37,566 nucleotides of DNA from Bryobacterales bacterium (GCA_027459465.1 DAIDIH010000055.1:1-37566), one strand, 5' to 3'. Positions 17,834 to 26,961 are shown, counted from the first letter of the stretch. The notes: generated by a model not told the origin, from the letters alone. Numbers and translations: made by a program.

Positions 17834-18763
17834 ATGACCGAATATTCCATCGGCGTGGACCTGGGCGGCACCAACTTGCGCGCCGCCGCCGTCAGCCGCG
17901 AAGGCAAAATGCTCGGCAAAATCGCCGGCCGCAGCGAATTGCAGGCCGGCCGCGACGCAGTCCTCCTCGATATCGTCTCCGCCATCAAACGCCTCATCGA
18001 GCAGAACTCCGATCGCAATCTCATCGGCGTCGGCATGGGCGTCCCCGGCTTCATCCGCTTCGACGAGGGTATCATCGTCGGCTCCAACAACCTCCCCGAT
18101 TTCGAAGACTTCCCCATCCGCGACGAACTCGAGCGCCTCCTCGGCGAAAAGCTCATCCTCGAAAACGACGCCAACGCCGCCGCCCTCGGCGAAAAGTGGA
18201 TCGGCGCCGGCCGCGACGTCGACGACCTCGTCATGCTCACCCTCGGCACCGGCATCGGCGGCGGCATCATCTCCCACGGCAAAATCCTCCGCGGCTACCT
18301 CGGCATGGCCGGCGAAATCGGCCACATCACCGTCATGGCCGACGGCAACCCCTGCGGCTGCGGCAACCGCGGCTGCCTCGAAAAACACGCCTCCGCCACC
18401 GCCATCGTCGCCATGGCCAAACTCCTCCATCTCGGCGACGGCATCACCAGCGAAGGCGTCTATAAACTCGCCGTCGAAGGCAACCCTCGCGCCCTCATGA
18501 TCTTCACCGCCGTCGGCGAAGCCCTCGGCATCGCCCTCGCCGGCTTGATCAATATCTTCAACTACCCCCTCTACTTACTCAGCGGCGGACCCCTCCCCGC
18601 CTGGGACTTATTCGCTCCCCACATGATGCACGAAGTCCAAAAACGCTCCTACACATTCCGCGAGGCCAAAACCCGAATCGAAAGAGCCGCCCTCGGCAAC
18701 GAAGCCGGCCTCTACGGCGCCGCTTACCTGCCCTTCCAGGCGCTGGAAGACCAAAAACACTAA
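17834..18763 (+). CDS. ROK family sugar kinase (glucokinase-like)
   Basis: The start is ATG 17834, just before the phosphate-binding motif; the open frame runs further upstream but is not protein-like there. The product has 309 residues. Visible motifs are GVDLGGTNLRAA (ATP phosphate loop), ENDANAAALGE with the likely catalytic Asp112, and GTGIGGGI. The zinc site GHITV plus CGCGNRGCLE (His164, Cys174, Cys176, Cys181) is also intact. This fits glucokinase or a related hexose/N-acylhexosamine kinase; specificity is not certain. There is no strong Shine-Dalgarno. The xylulokinase gene follows after 14 bases, so the two probably form a sugar-phosphorylation unit. Confidence 0.88.
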   Translation: MTEYSIGVDLGGTNLRAAAVSREGKMLGKIAGRSELQAGRDAVLLDIVSAIKRLIEQNSDRNLIGVGMGVPGFIRFDEGIIVGSNNLPDFEDFPIRDELERLLGEKLILENDANAAALGEKWIGAGRDVDDLVMLTLGTGIGGGIISHGKILRGYLGMAGEIGHITVMADGNPCGCGNRGCLEKHASATAIVAMAKLLHLGDGITSEGVYKLAVEGNPRALMIFTAVGEALGIALAGLINIFNYPLYLLSGGPLPAWDLFAPHMMHEVQKRSYTFREAKTRIERAALGNEAGLYGAAYLPFQALEDQKH

Positions 18764-18777
18764 CGGAGGACAAGTAA

Positions 18778-20256
18778 GTGTACTGGATGGGAATCGACGT
18801 AGGTACCGGCGGAACAAGAGCGCTTCTCGTGGATGAACACGGCCGCGTCCGCCACACCGCCATGCACGCCCACCAAGACATGCGCATGGAAAAGCCGCTC
18901 TGGGCCGAACAGGACCCCGATGACTGGTGGGCCGCCGCGCAGGCCGCCGTTCGCGCCGTCCTCAAAAACGCCCACGCCACCGGCGACGACATCCGCGGCA
19001 TCGGCCTCAGCGGCCAGATGCACGGCCTCACCCTCCTCGACGACTCGAACCGCGTCATCCGCCCCGCCCTCATCTGGTGCGATCAGCGCAGCCAGGCCCA
19101 GGTCGACGCCATCAACGCGATCGTCGGCTCCCGCGGCATGCTCGATGCCACCGCCAACCCCGTCCTCACCGGCTTCACCCTCCCTAAGCTCCTCTGGGTC
19201 CGCGACAACGAACCCGCCAACTACGCCCGCGTCCGCCACGTTCTCCTGCCCAAGGACTACGTCCGCTTCGGCCTCACCGGCGAATACGCAAGCGATGTAA
19301 GTGACGCCTCCGGCACCGCCCTGTTCAACGTCGTCAAACGCCAGTGGGCTCTCGATCTGGCAAGTAAGTTAGGCGTCGACCCGGCCATCCTCCCCCGCGT
19401 CTACGAATCGGACCAGATTACAGGCCATGTTACGAAGCAGGCCGCCGAATCGACCGGCCTCAAACCCGGCACCCCCGTCGTAGGCGGAGCCGGTGACCAG
19501 GCCGCCAGCGCCGTCGGCAACGGCATCGTCACACCCGGCGTCGTCTCCTGCACCCTCGGCACCTCCGGCGTCGTCTTCTCTTATCTCCGCGAACCCAATT
19601 ACGACGAACGCGGCCGCGTCCACACCTTCTGCCACGCCGTCCAGGGCGCCTGGCACGTCATGGGCGTCACCCAAGGCGCCGGCCTCAGCCTCCAGTGGTT
19701 CCGCAAGGAACTTTCCCCCGGCGTCGAATACGACGCCCTCATGGACGAAGCCGCGCAAGCCGAACCCGGCGCCAAAGGCCTCTTCTGGCTCCCCTATCTC
19801 ATGGGCGAGCGCACCCCCCACCTCGACTCCACCATCCGCGGCGGCTGGATCGGCCTCACCGCCAGCCACAAACGCGCCGACCTCATCCGCTCCCTCATCG
19901 AAGGAGTCTGCTACAGCCAAAAAGACTGCCTCGACTTAGTCGAAATCCTCGGCGGAAGGGTGGAGAGCGTGCGGGTTTCGGGTGGTGGCGCGCGAAGCGA
20001 GTTCTGGCGACGCGTATTGGCCAGTGTGTTAAATCGCGAAGTCGTCCGCCTCGAAACCGAAGAAGGTTCGGCCTACGGAGCGGCACTCCTCGCTCTGGCC
20101 GGGTGCGAGCGTGGCGGGGACGTGCGAGGAGTCTGCGGGGAGGCTGTGAATGAGCGCGACATCGTCCCGCCTGACACGCAGTGGCGCGACGTGTACCTTG
20201 TAGGCCATACAACCTACCAATCCCTCTACCCGGCCATAAAAGGAGCCCTCGCATAA
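18778..20256 (+). CDS. xylB: Xylulokinase (FGGY family)
   Basis: The start is GTG 18778, with GGAGGA (18765-18770) seven bases upstream. The product has 492 residues, the usual length. Motifs in order are GIDVGTGGTRA (phosphate loop), GLSGQMHG (residues 76-83, the xylulokinase signature), IWCDQRS, and GGAGDQAASAVG with the likely catalytic Asp240. VSGGGARSEFWRRVLA is near the C-terminus. It phosphorylates D-xylulose to xylulose 5-phosphate for the pentose phosphate pathway. Codon use changes inside the gene: up to about 19950 codons end mostly in C, while from about 19951 to 20160 G-ending codons dominate (see findings). PriA starts one base after its stop. Confidence 0.93.
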   Translation: MYWMGIDVGTGGTRALLVDEHGRVRHTAMHAHQDMRMEKPLWAEQDPDDWWAAAQAAVRAVLKNAHATGDDIRGIGLSGQMHGLTLLDDSNRVIRPALIWCDQRSQAQVDAINAIVGSRGMLDATANPVLTGFTLPKLLWVRDNEPANYARVRHVLLPKDYVRFGLTGEYASDVSDASGTALFNVVKRQWALDLASKLGVDPAILPRVYESDQITGHVTKQAAESTGLKPGTPVVGGAGDQAASAVGNGIVTPGVVSCTLGTSGVVFSYLREPNYDERGRVHTFCHAVQGAWHVMGVTQGAGLSLQWFRKELSPGVEYDALMDEAAQAEPGAKGLFWLPYLMGERTPHLDSTIRGGWIGLTASHKRADLIRSLIEGVCYSQKDCLDLVEILGGRVESVRVSGGGARSEFWRRVLASVLNREVVRLETEEGSAYGAALLALAGCERGGDVRGVCGEAVNERDIVPPDTQWRDVYLVGHTTYQSLYPAIKGALA

Positions 20257-20257
20257 G

Positions 20258-22675
20258 GTGTACGCCGATGTTAGCCTCCCCGTCCCACTAACTCGCGCCT
20301 TCACCTACCGCGTGCCTCCCACCCTCGAACACCGCGTCCAACTCGGCTGCCGCGTCTCCGTCCCTTTCGCCGGCCGCCTCCTCACCGGCATGGTCGTCGG
20401 CCTCAACCCCGACGCCCCCGAAGGCGGCGCGCGCGACATCGCCCGCCTCCTCGACGAGGAACCCGTCCTCGACGAAGACCTCCTCAAACTCGGCGCCTGG
20501 ATCGCCAACTACTACTGCGCCCCGCCCGGCGAAGTCTTCCGCGCCATGACGCCCCTCGGCGGAGAAGTCCACCGCCGCCGCGTCTTCGAACTTACAGACG
20601 CCGGCCGCGAAACCGCCCGCCAGTTAGTCATCGGCGACCTCACCGGCGACCGCGGCCTCCAGATCCTCCGCCTCCTCGAAGCCCGCCCCCTCGCCGAAGC
20701 CACCATCAAAGCCAAGGTCGAAAACGCCGCCAACATCCTCCGCACCCTCGAAAAGAAAGGCTTCATCGCCCGCCAGACCACCGAGGAAGAGCGCGATCCT
20801 CTCCGCGCCGCAAGCGACCGCCTCCGCGTTGAGTTCACCACCCGCCCCGAAGCCCCGAAATTCCGCCGCGCCGAACGCGAGTTACTCGCCTATCTCGAAC
20901 TCCATCCCGGCCCGCATAACTTGAAATCGGTCGAAGACGCCGTCAAAGGCGCCGGACCCGCCGCCCGCTCCCTCGGCCGCCGCGGCCTCCTCAAAGTCGA
21001 ACCCGAACTCCCCGCCGTCGGCCTCGCCCTCCGCGAAGTCGGCCCCCGCGCCGAACGCATCCTCACCCCCGCCCAATCCGAAGCCTGCGCCCGCATCCGC
21101 GAAGCCCTCGACTTGGGTGGCTACCGTGCCTTTCTCCTCGAAGGCGTCACCGGCAGCGGCAAAACCGAAGTCTATCTCCGCTCGATCGAGGCCTGTCTCG
21201 AAAAAGGCAAGAACGCGCTCATGCTTGTCCCCGAAATCGGCCTCACACCCGCCGTCGCCGCCCAGTTCTTCGAGCGCTTCGGCGAAGGCGTAGCCATCCT
21301 CCACTCCGCCATCGGCGACGCCGAGCGTGCCGGCGAATGGCGGCGCCTCCGCGAAGGCCGCGCCCGCGTCGCCGTCGCCACCCGTTCCGGCGTCTTCGCT
21401 CCCCTCGACCACATCGGCCTCATCGTCGTCGACGAAGAGCACGACCAAAGCTACAAGCAGCAGGACACCCCCCGCTATCACGGCCGGGACGTCGCCCTCG
21501 TCCGCGCCCTCGATATCGGCGCCTGCGTCGTACTCGGCTCCGCCACGCCCTCGCTTGAAAGCCGCTACAACGCCGAGCGCGGCAAATACACCCGCCTCGA
21601 ACTCGCCGAACGCGTCGAAAAACGCCCGCTCCCCAAAGTCGAAATCGTCGACATGCGCGCAGAGTTCCTCGAAACCCGCCGCATGGCCACCTTCTCCCGC
21701 CGCCTCGCCGCCGCCATCGCCGAACGCCTCGAACGCGGCGAGCAGACCATGCTCCTCATGAATCGCCGCGGCTTCTCCAGTTTCGCCGCCTGCCGCAAAT
21801 GTGGCGAGCGCGTCGAATGCCCCAACTGCGCCGTCACCCTCACCTTCCACCGCCGCGAACGACGCATGCTCTGCCACTACTGCGGCTACGCTGAACGCCC
21901 GCCCGAGCGCTGCCCAAAATGCGACAGCGAGCACATCCAGTTTCTCGGCTCCGGCAGCGAACGCGTCGAGGACGAACTCCGCTCCGCCTTTCCCAAAGCC
22001 CGCGTTGCCCGCATTGACCGCGACACCGTCAGCGGCAAAGGCAGCTTCGAGCGCATCCTCGCCGCCTTCCGCTCGGGCGAATACGACATCCTCACCGGCA
22101 CGCAAATGATCGCCAAAGGCCACGACATCGCCAACGTCACCCTCGTCGGCATCGTCAGCGCCGATATCGGCCTCAGCCTCCCCGATTTCCGAGCCGCCGA
22201 ACGCACCTTCCAGTTACTAACTCAGGCCGCCGGCCGCGCCGGACGTGGCGACCGTCCCGGCGAAGTCCTCATCCAGACCATCAACCCCGACCACTACGCC
22301 ATCCGCTTCGCCGCCGAGCAGAACTACACTAAGTTCTACGAAAAAGAAGCCGGCTTCCGCCAAGCCATGCGCTACCCGCCCTTCGCCGCCCTCGCTAACA
22401 TCCTCGTCCGCAGCGAACGCAAGGACCAGGCCGAAGCCTGGGCCGCCGAACTCGGCCGCCTGCTCGAACCCTCACCCGAAGGCGTCAAAGTCCTCGGCCC
22501 CGCCGAGGCCCCCGTCGCCCGCATCCGCGGCGAACACCGCTACCAGATGCTCATCAAAGCCGCCAGCCGCCAGCGCCTCGGCGAAATCCTCGCCTCCATC
22601 CGCCACCACGCCGCCCAACAAAAATGGCCCGCCGCCGCCCTAATCCTCGACGTCGACCCCCTAACCCTCCTGTAA
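20258..22675 (+). CDS. priA: Primosomal protein N' (PriA helicase)
   Basis: The protein has 805 residues, full length for the family. GTG 20258 lies one base after the xylB stop, with AAAGGAG within the end of xylB. The N-terminal 3'-DNA-binding domain (FTYRVPP, then RVSVPFAGRLLTGMVVGL) is followed by a superfamily 2 helicase core. Walker A is GVTGSGKTEVYL (about 296-303) and the DEEH box is at 392-395 (IVVDEEHDQSYKQ), with LGSATPSLES after it. Eight zinc-binding cysteines (512, 515, 521, 524, 539, 542, 552, 555) are intact. The C-terminal helicase motifs (GTQMIAKGHD, QAAGRAGRG) are also present. PriA restarts stalled replication forks. Its placement behind a sugar kinase seems to be co-transcription without functional link. 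Confidence 0.95.
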   Translation: MYADVSLPVPLTRAFTYRVPPTLEHRVQLGCRVSVPFAGRLLTGMVVGLNPDAPEGGARDIARLLDEEPVLDEDLLKLGAWIANYYCAPPGEVFRAMTPLGGEVHRRRVFELTDAGRETARQLVIGDLTGDRGLQILRLLEARPLAEATIKAKVENAANILRTLEKKGFIARQTTEEERDPLRAASDRLRVEFTTRPEAPKFRRAERELLAYLELHPGPHNLKSVEDAVKGAGPAARSLGRRGLLKVEPELPAVGLALREVGPRAERILTPAQSEACARIREALDLGGYRAFLLEGVTGSGKTEVYLRSIEACLEKGKNALMLVPEIGLTPAVAAQFFERFGEGVAILHSAIGDAERAGEWRRLREGRARVAVATRSGVFAPLDHIGLIVVDEEHDQSYKQQDTPRYHGRDVALVRALDIGACVVLGSATPSLESRYNAERGKYTRLELAERVEKRPLPKVEIVDMRAEFLETRRMATFSRRLAAAIAERLERGEQTMLLMNRRGFSSFAACRKCGERVECPNCAVTLTFHRRERRMLCHYCGYAERPPERCPKCDSEHIQFLGSGSERVEDELRSAFPKARVARIDRDTVSGKGSFERILAAFRSGEYDILTGTQMIAKGHDIANVTLVGIVSADIGLSLPDFRAAERTFQLLTQAAGRAGRGDRPGEVLIQTINPDHYAIRFAAEQNYTKFYEKEAGFRQAMRYPPFAALANILVRSERKDQAEAWAAELGRLLEPSPEGVKVLGPAEAPVARIRGEHRYQMLIKAASRQRLGEILASIRHHAAQQKWPAAALILDVDPLTLL

Positions 22676-22679
22676 CCCC

Positions 22680-23273
22680 CTACCCCGCCGCCTCCATTTT
22701 GCCCATCATCTCCACTAACTTCGTCCGCTGCGCCTCAATCCGCCGAGCCCCCCAGGACTCGTTCAACCACGCCAGAAACCCCAACAACCCCGTATAAACT
22801 ACCCCCGCCGTCACCCAGGCCGCCGTGTTGTGGTCAAGCCGCCACCGCGCCGCCGCCAGCCCGATCAACCCCACCCACATCGGCCCCACATACCAGTACT
22901 TCACCGTCTTCAACAACGCGATCTGCCGCTCATACGACTCAAGCAACGCCTTCCCGTATTCATCAAGCGTCACCGTCGCCGCCGCCGTCTGCGACGTCCG
23001 CGACTGCCAATACAGATACACCGCAATCCACACCCCGCTCAACGCGATCCACACCGCCGCCGCCCGCGCCCACACATCGCGCTCATGAAATGCGATCCAT
23101 CCAAAAAACACCGCCACCAACCCCGCCGCAATCGTCTCGCGCCAGTCCCGCCTCCGGATCGTCCGCCCAAATCGCTCCGCCCGTCCGCGCACCGTCCGCA
23201 GCGCCCGTTCCGGCTCAATCGCCCCCGCCCCGCACGCCCAAAGCTCGTCCCGCTCGTCTTTGCCGTTATTCAT
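22680..23273 (-). CDS. Membrane protein coupled to the ECF sigma factor
   Basis: The protein has 197 residues and is not recognised by family. A soluble basic N-terminus of about 45 residues (with RGRAERFGRTIRRRDW) is followed by two close hydrophobic segments (about 49-64 and 70-86). A linker of about 40 residues (TLDEYGKALLESYERQIALL) comes next, then two more segments (about 127-142 and 148-165) and a charged tail. Its ATG (23271-23273) overlaps the TGA of the sigma factor gene as ATGA, so it is translated with it. That arrangement suggests a partner of the sigma factor, possibly an anti-sigma-like regulator, but no zinc-type anti-sigma motif is visible. It converges on priA with four bases between stops. 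Confidence 0.72.
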   Translation of the reverse strand: MNNGKDERDELWACGAGAIEPERALRTVRGRAERFGRTIRRRDWRETIAAGLVAVFFGWIAFHERDVWARAAAVWIALSGVWIAVYLYWQSRTSQTAAATVTLDEYGKALLESYERQIALLKTVKYWYVGPMWVGLIGLAAARWRLDHNTAAWVTAGVVYTGLLGFLAWLNESWGARRIEAQRTKLVEMMGKMEAAG

Positions 23274-23817
23274 TTCCGCGCCTCCTTCGCGTTCAGTCTC
23301 TCGGCCAATCTCGCCCGCGCACGGCTCAGCCGCGTCCCAATCACAGACTGCGACAACCCCGTCGTCTGCTCGATCTCCGCGTAACTCAACCCATCCAAAT
23401 GCAGCGTCACCACCCGCCGGTCCGCAAGCGGCAGCTCCCGGATCGCCGCAAACAAAGCCTCGCGCCGCAGTTCAGTTGTTGCGCCGCCTCGTCATCCGGC
23501 CTCTCACCTTGTGACGGCGGATCGAACGCCTGCGCAATCGTCCGCTCCCGCGCCCGCCGCCGGTTGCGCGAAATTACCGCCGAAATCGCCGTATTATGCG
23601 CAATCCGGTACACCCAGGTCCGCTCGCTCGCCTCTCCGCGAAACTGCGGAATCGCCTGCCAGATCGCCAACAAAATCTCCTGCAGCAGATCCTCCCGCGG
23701 CGCCGCATCCGCCTCATAGCTGCACGTCAGCCGCCCGAGCGCCGGCCCGAACTCCCCCACCAGACGCACAAACACCTGCTCCCGGCTCGGACTCACGCCG
23801 CTAGGCAATTCGGCCAT
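23270..23817 (-). pseudogene. ECF sigma factor gene with a single-base frameshift
   Basis: Region 2 is read from ATG 23817 (MAELPSGVSPSREQ) and contains DLLQEILLAIWQAIPQF and ERTWVYRIAHNTAISAV, both typical of sigma-70 region 2. That frame continues past about 23471 into unrelated sequence. Region 4 lies in another frame, from about 23470 down to the TGA at 23270, with LREALFAAIRELPLADRRVV, GLSYAEIEQTTGLS and VIGTRLSRARARL. Restoring one base at about 23471-23472 joins the two into a normal ECF sigma factor of about 180 residues. The downstream ATGA overlap with the membrane protein gene is preserved. This is either a true recent mutation or a sequence error; no classical slippery heptamer is present for programmed slippage. 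Confidence 0.85.
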
Positions 23818-23867
23818 TCTCAACGTAGATAGTCCGTCCGGCCGCGATTTCCTTGCAGAGCAGTTCG

Positions 23868-25508
23868 CTATTGGAAGTACACGCCAAACCCGTTTAAGAA
23901 AATGTCTGTGATGACGCCCGAGTCGAGCCCCGGAGCCGAAAACGAAACCGGGTTGTCGTACTGGCCAATCCACAGCCAGCCAAGCGGATACGTAATACTA
24001 CCGCCCTGCCCCGTCCCCGTCGCGGGCAGCATCGACAGAATCGAAGCCGGTATCGTAAGTTGCCCGGCGGACGCGGGCGCCTGGCACTGGAAGTAAGTAA
24101 CCTGCTTGTAAGTCGTGTCCGCCGCCGAGTATCCACCCAGTGCGACCTGCCCGCTCTGAATCGACGGATCCGCGCCGGACCACTGAACCGTGAAAGCCGC
24201 ATTCCGCGGAATCCCCTGCGCCGCCGTCACGTTCGTGAACTGCACCCCGGCCAGCCCGCCGCGGCCGGAAACAGAAAACGTCCCCACGCTCTTCCCACCC
24301 GTCCCGCTGACACTATAAGCAGCCCCCGGCCAAAGATATCGCGGGTTGCTGTTGCTGTTCAGAATCGCCCAGTATTCCCCCGCCCCATTCACCTTCGGCA
24401 CCGGAATCGGACCGCCCGACGTAAGGCTCAGCGCGGACCCGGCGTCGAGGTTCGCCGGGCTCATGTCGCTCAGTGTATATGCCCCGTTCACGGCGCACCG
24501 GAAGCCCGGGCAGGGAACCGCGATGCAATACCCCGAAGAGACGCCATATTGCACCAGGCCCGCCGTCGACGGGGAATAGCTACTGAATGTCGCCGTCGCG
24601 AAGTCGGAGTAAGACGCCGCAAGGGAAAGCTTTTGGAAGCGCATGATCGCATCCTCCAGCCGGATGTAACTGAAGGCGACGTCCTGCCCCGAGGCAAGTT
24701 TCTCCAGCAGCGCGGAACCCAGCGGCGAGTCCGAACACGTACCGCCGGACTCCGACACCGCGATCGTAGGAAAGTTGCTCGTCTGCCCATTCGCCTGGAC
24801 CGACACCGGAACCGCGCAGCCCTCCACCCCCGGCGGCACCGTAAACACAATCTGATCCACACCCGCGCAGCACCCGGACCGGCCGTGGTAAGAAACCTTC
24901 GCCTGCGAGTTCCCAACGATCACCTGAACAGCGCCCGGCAGATCGCCCGTCGGCGGCAGCCCGGCGTCGCTCTCGTTGATCGGCCCAAGACCCGTGCCCC
25001 ACAAAATAGCCACATCGCCCGGATGAAACGTATGAATGACCGAGTTCGGAACGTACGAACGATCCGTCGCAACCGCCTGCCCGACGCCGGACGACCCGAA
25101 CGTAAAGATCCCGAACGCGGCGCCCGTAATCTGAATTTGCAGCGCCCCGCTCGCCTGCCCGTTCACCGTCGCGGTCAACGTTCCCGTCCCCGCCGGAACG
25201 TCGGAAGGCAGGATGGCGTTGATCTGATATTGGCCGGCGCTCAACAGAATCGCGGGCTTGGTCGCGCCCTTCACCGTCATCGAAAGCGTCGTCCCCGCTA
25301 AGTTCGTCGGCAATGGAAACGAACTGGCAACCGTGTAACTCGCCGGCCCCAGATTCGTCCCGAACACCGAAAACAGCGAGCCTTGCGCGATCGCCGACGA
25401 AGGCATCTCCGGCGGCATCCAACTGGCCGCGTTCACCGCCCCGCTCAGCGTCGGCTGAGCACGAACGGTGAACGCAAGCGCGAGGACACACAAGCTGATA
25501 CGCAGCAT
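23868..25508 (-). CDS. Exported protein with TIGR03437-type (Solibacter family) domain
   Basis: The start ATG 25508 is chosen because a signal peptide (LRISLCVLALAFTVRAQ) begins there; the frame is open further up but only as antisense of the next gene. The product has 546 residues. Residues about 20-270 follow the TIGR03437 pattern: NAASW..., GSLFSVFGTNLGP, LLSAGQYQINAILP, GIFTFGSSGVGQA, and the GDVAILWGTGLGPI turn. This family is strongly expanded in Solibacter-type acidobacteria and has no known biochemical role. The C-terminal half is Ser/Gly-rich beta sequence without a recognised fold. It is probably secreted or surface-exposed. Confidence 0.83.
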   Translation of the reverse strand: MLRISLCVLALAFTVRAQPTLSGAVNAASWMPPEMPSSAIAQGSLFSVFGTNLGPASYTVASSFPLPTNLAGTTLSMTVKGATKPAILLSAGQYQINAILPSDVPAGTGTLTATVNGQASGALQIQITGAAFGIFTFGSSGVGQAVATDRSYVPNSVIHTFHPGDVAILWGTGLGPINESDAGLPPTGDLPGAVQVIVGNSQAKVSYHGRSGCCAGVDQIVFTVPPGVEGCAVPVSVQANGQTSNFPTIAVSESGGTCSDSPLGSALLEKLASGQDVAFSYIRLEDAIMRFQKLSLAASYSDFATATFSSYSPSTAGLVQYGVSSGYCIAVPCPGFRCAVNGAYTLSDMSPANLDAGSALSLTSGGPIPVPKVNGAGEYWAILNSNSNPRYLWPGAAYSVSGTGGKSVGTFSVSGRGGLAGVQFTNVTAAQGIPRNAAFTVQWSGADPSIQSGQVALGGYSAADTTYKQVTYFQCQAPASAGQLTIPASILSMLPATGTGQGGSITYPLGWLWIGQYDNPVSFSAPGLDSGVITDIFLNGFGVYFQ

Positions 25509-25531
25509 CCTGCGCGCCGGCCCCAACGACG

Positions 25532-26161
25532 CTATTCCTTCTCCTTGAACGGCTTGCCGCTCGTCGCGCTGATGATCGCGACGTAACCGTCCTTCTTCGT
25601 GCCCCACAGGATGAACCACACCGGACCGCGGTAGCGGTAACTGCTGCCCAGCGCCATATCCGTCCGCGGTGCGTCGGGATGTTTCGCCAGCCACTTCGAC
25701 GCCTCCTCGTGCGCGGTCGCGTACGCCGCGTCGGAGTCCGTCGCGAAATCGCTCGATGTGAATGTCATCGCATCCCGCGTCGGCCCCAGCCACGGCACAG
25801 GATCGTCGACGCTCACACCCTTGGAATAGTCCGGCGGCTTGTCCAGCACGCAGTAGGTAAACTTCCGCGCCTGCTTTTTGTCGATTGCGCCGAACTGCGC
25901 TTCCCACAGTCCGGCTTTCCCATCCGCATTCTTAATGCCCGGCACACTGCCTTCCTTCATCGACAACGGATGGACATTGTGGTCCCATTGGTAGGCCAGC
26001 TTGTACATCTCCCAATAGGCGGTTTTCGCGGTCACCGGAACTGGCGGCGCGGCAGCTTCTTTCGTTTCGGTTTTCGGGCTCGATGTGCTGGAAGGGCCCG
26101 AGCATCCGGCTAGTGCAAGCACGGCTAGAATCACGGCGGTCTTGCAGCCATCTCGTCTCAT
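25532..26161 (-). CDS. Hypothetical lipoprotein
   Basis: The start is ATG 26161, with AAAGGAG about seven bases upstream. The product has 209 residues. A lipoprotein signal is clear (AVILAVLALAGCSG, lipobox LAGC), followed by a Ser/Thr/Pro-rich linker. The mature domain contains YWEMYKLAYQWDHNVHPLSM, KARKFTYCVLD-like strands and a C-terminal GPVWFILWGTKKDGYVAII strand pair. The family is not recognised. It is predicted to be anchored in a membrane facing the periplasm. It lies 23 bases upstream of the TIGR03437 gene and is probably co-transcribed with it. Confidence 0.75.
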   Translation of the reverse strand: MRRDGCKTAVILAVLALAGCSGPSSTSSPKTETKEAAAPPVPVTAKTAYWEMYKLAYQWDHNVHPLSMKEGSVPGIKNADGKAGLWEAQFGAIDKKQARKFTYCVLDKPPDYSKGVSVDDPVPWLGPTRDAMTFTSSDFATDSDAAYATAHEEASKWLAKHPDAPRTDMALGSSYRYRGPVWFILWGTKKDGYVAIISATSGKPFKEKE

Positions 26162-26260
26162 GGATGACTCCTTTCCTACGCGGTGAAACTCGGTTTGAAT
26201 GCTTTCTGGCCTATAGCATATACCCGCTCGCCGCAAAATGCTGCACAACCGCCCGTGCCC

Positions 26261-26911
26261 CTACCGCGAAAACGAATACCCCACGTAAAACACGTTGTTG
26301 TCCAACCCCGGATTGAAATTCGTCGTGTCCGCGTTCGACACATGCAGGAATCGGTACCCCAGACTCAGGGTCTGCCGTTCGCGCACCCGGATCCGGATCC
26401 CTCCGCCTAAGTCAAAAAGAAAATTCAGACCCGTCGCATTCGGCCCCAACTCCGGAATCGGCTCCGTCGACGCAATCAGCCCCTCAATCGTCTCGGCGAA
26501 CGGATACACACGCCGCCCCCGTGCGAACTCGAACGTAAATCCGAGTGGCGCCACGCCAAACCCGTACACCGCATGCGCCGGCGACACCGTCGCAGCCGGC
26601 CGCAAACCATAGACAAACTGCGCCGGCTGAAACAAAACCATCGCCGGAAGCAGCGTCGCCGTGTAACTGATCGACACATGCCGGTGTATCCAGCACCGGT
26701 AACCGTACGCCATCCCCGCTACCGCCAGTTGCCGGTTCGTCGCCGTCCCGATCAGCGTCGCCGGCGTCGGCGAAAACCCCGCGAACACCTGAATATCCTG
26801 CCGCGGATCCCCGTCATCGGCCGAACAGAACCCCGCCCGCAAAACCACGGGCATTGCCAATGCCGCCACCAGCGCGATTTTTGCCGCGCCGCGCATTCTG
26901 CCTGTAACCAT
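26261..26911 (-). CDS. PagL-like acyloxyacyl hydrolase / lipid A deacylase family outer-membrane protein
   Basis: The product has about 216 residues from ATG 26911; ATG 26896 is also possible. A signal peptide (IALVAALAMPVVLRAGFCSA) precedes a small beta-barrel ending in YVGYSFSR. Near the C-terminus LGYRFLHVSNADTTNFNPG matches the PagL active-site segment, where His and Ser two residues apart (HVS) form part of the catalytic set. The downstream acidic residue is less clear (GLDNN), so activity is not assured. PagL removes the 3-position acyl chain from lipid A in the outer membrane. The gene is divergent from padR across 50 bases. Confidence 0.7.
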   Translation of the reverse strand: MVTGRMRGAAKIALVAALAMPVVLRAGFCSADDGDPRQDIQVFAGFSPTPATLIGTATNRQLAVAGMAYGYRCWIHRHVSISYTATLLPAMVLFQPAQFVYGLRPAATVSPAHAVYGFGVAPLGFTFEFARGRRVYPFAETIEGLIASTEPIPELGPNATGLNFLFDLGGGIRIRVRERQTLSLGYRFLHVSNADTTNFNPGLDNNVFYVGYSFSR

Positions 26912-26961
26912 ACCACAGGAACGCGGTATCCTATCATGTGGCCACCCCACAGGAGGGACAA

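Noticed and set aside
20882-22123. Long minus-strand frame of 413 codons inside priA
   Set aside because: It is a shadow of the strongly biased GC-rich codons of priA. Its sequence is low-complexity Ala/Gly/Glu/Asp, and priA has all its motifs on the other strand.
23465-23480. Programmed ribosomal frameshift in the ECF sigma gene
   Set aside because: No XXXYYYZ-type slippery heptamer lies at the junction (local minus-strand sequence CAACAACTGAACTGC). A plain one-base loss or a sequence error is simpler.
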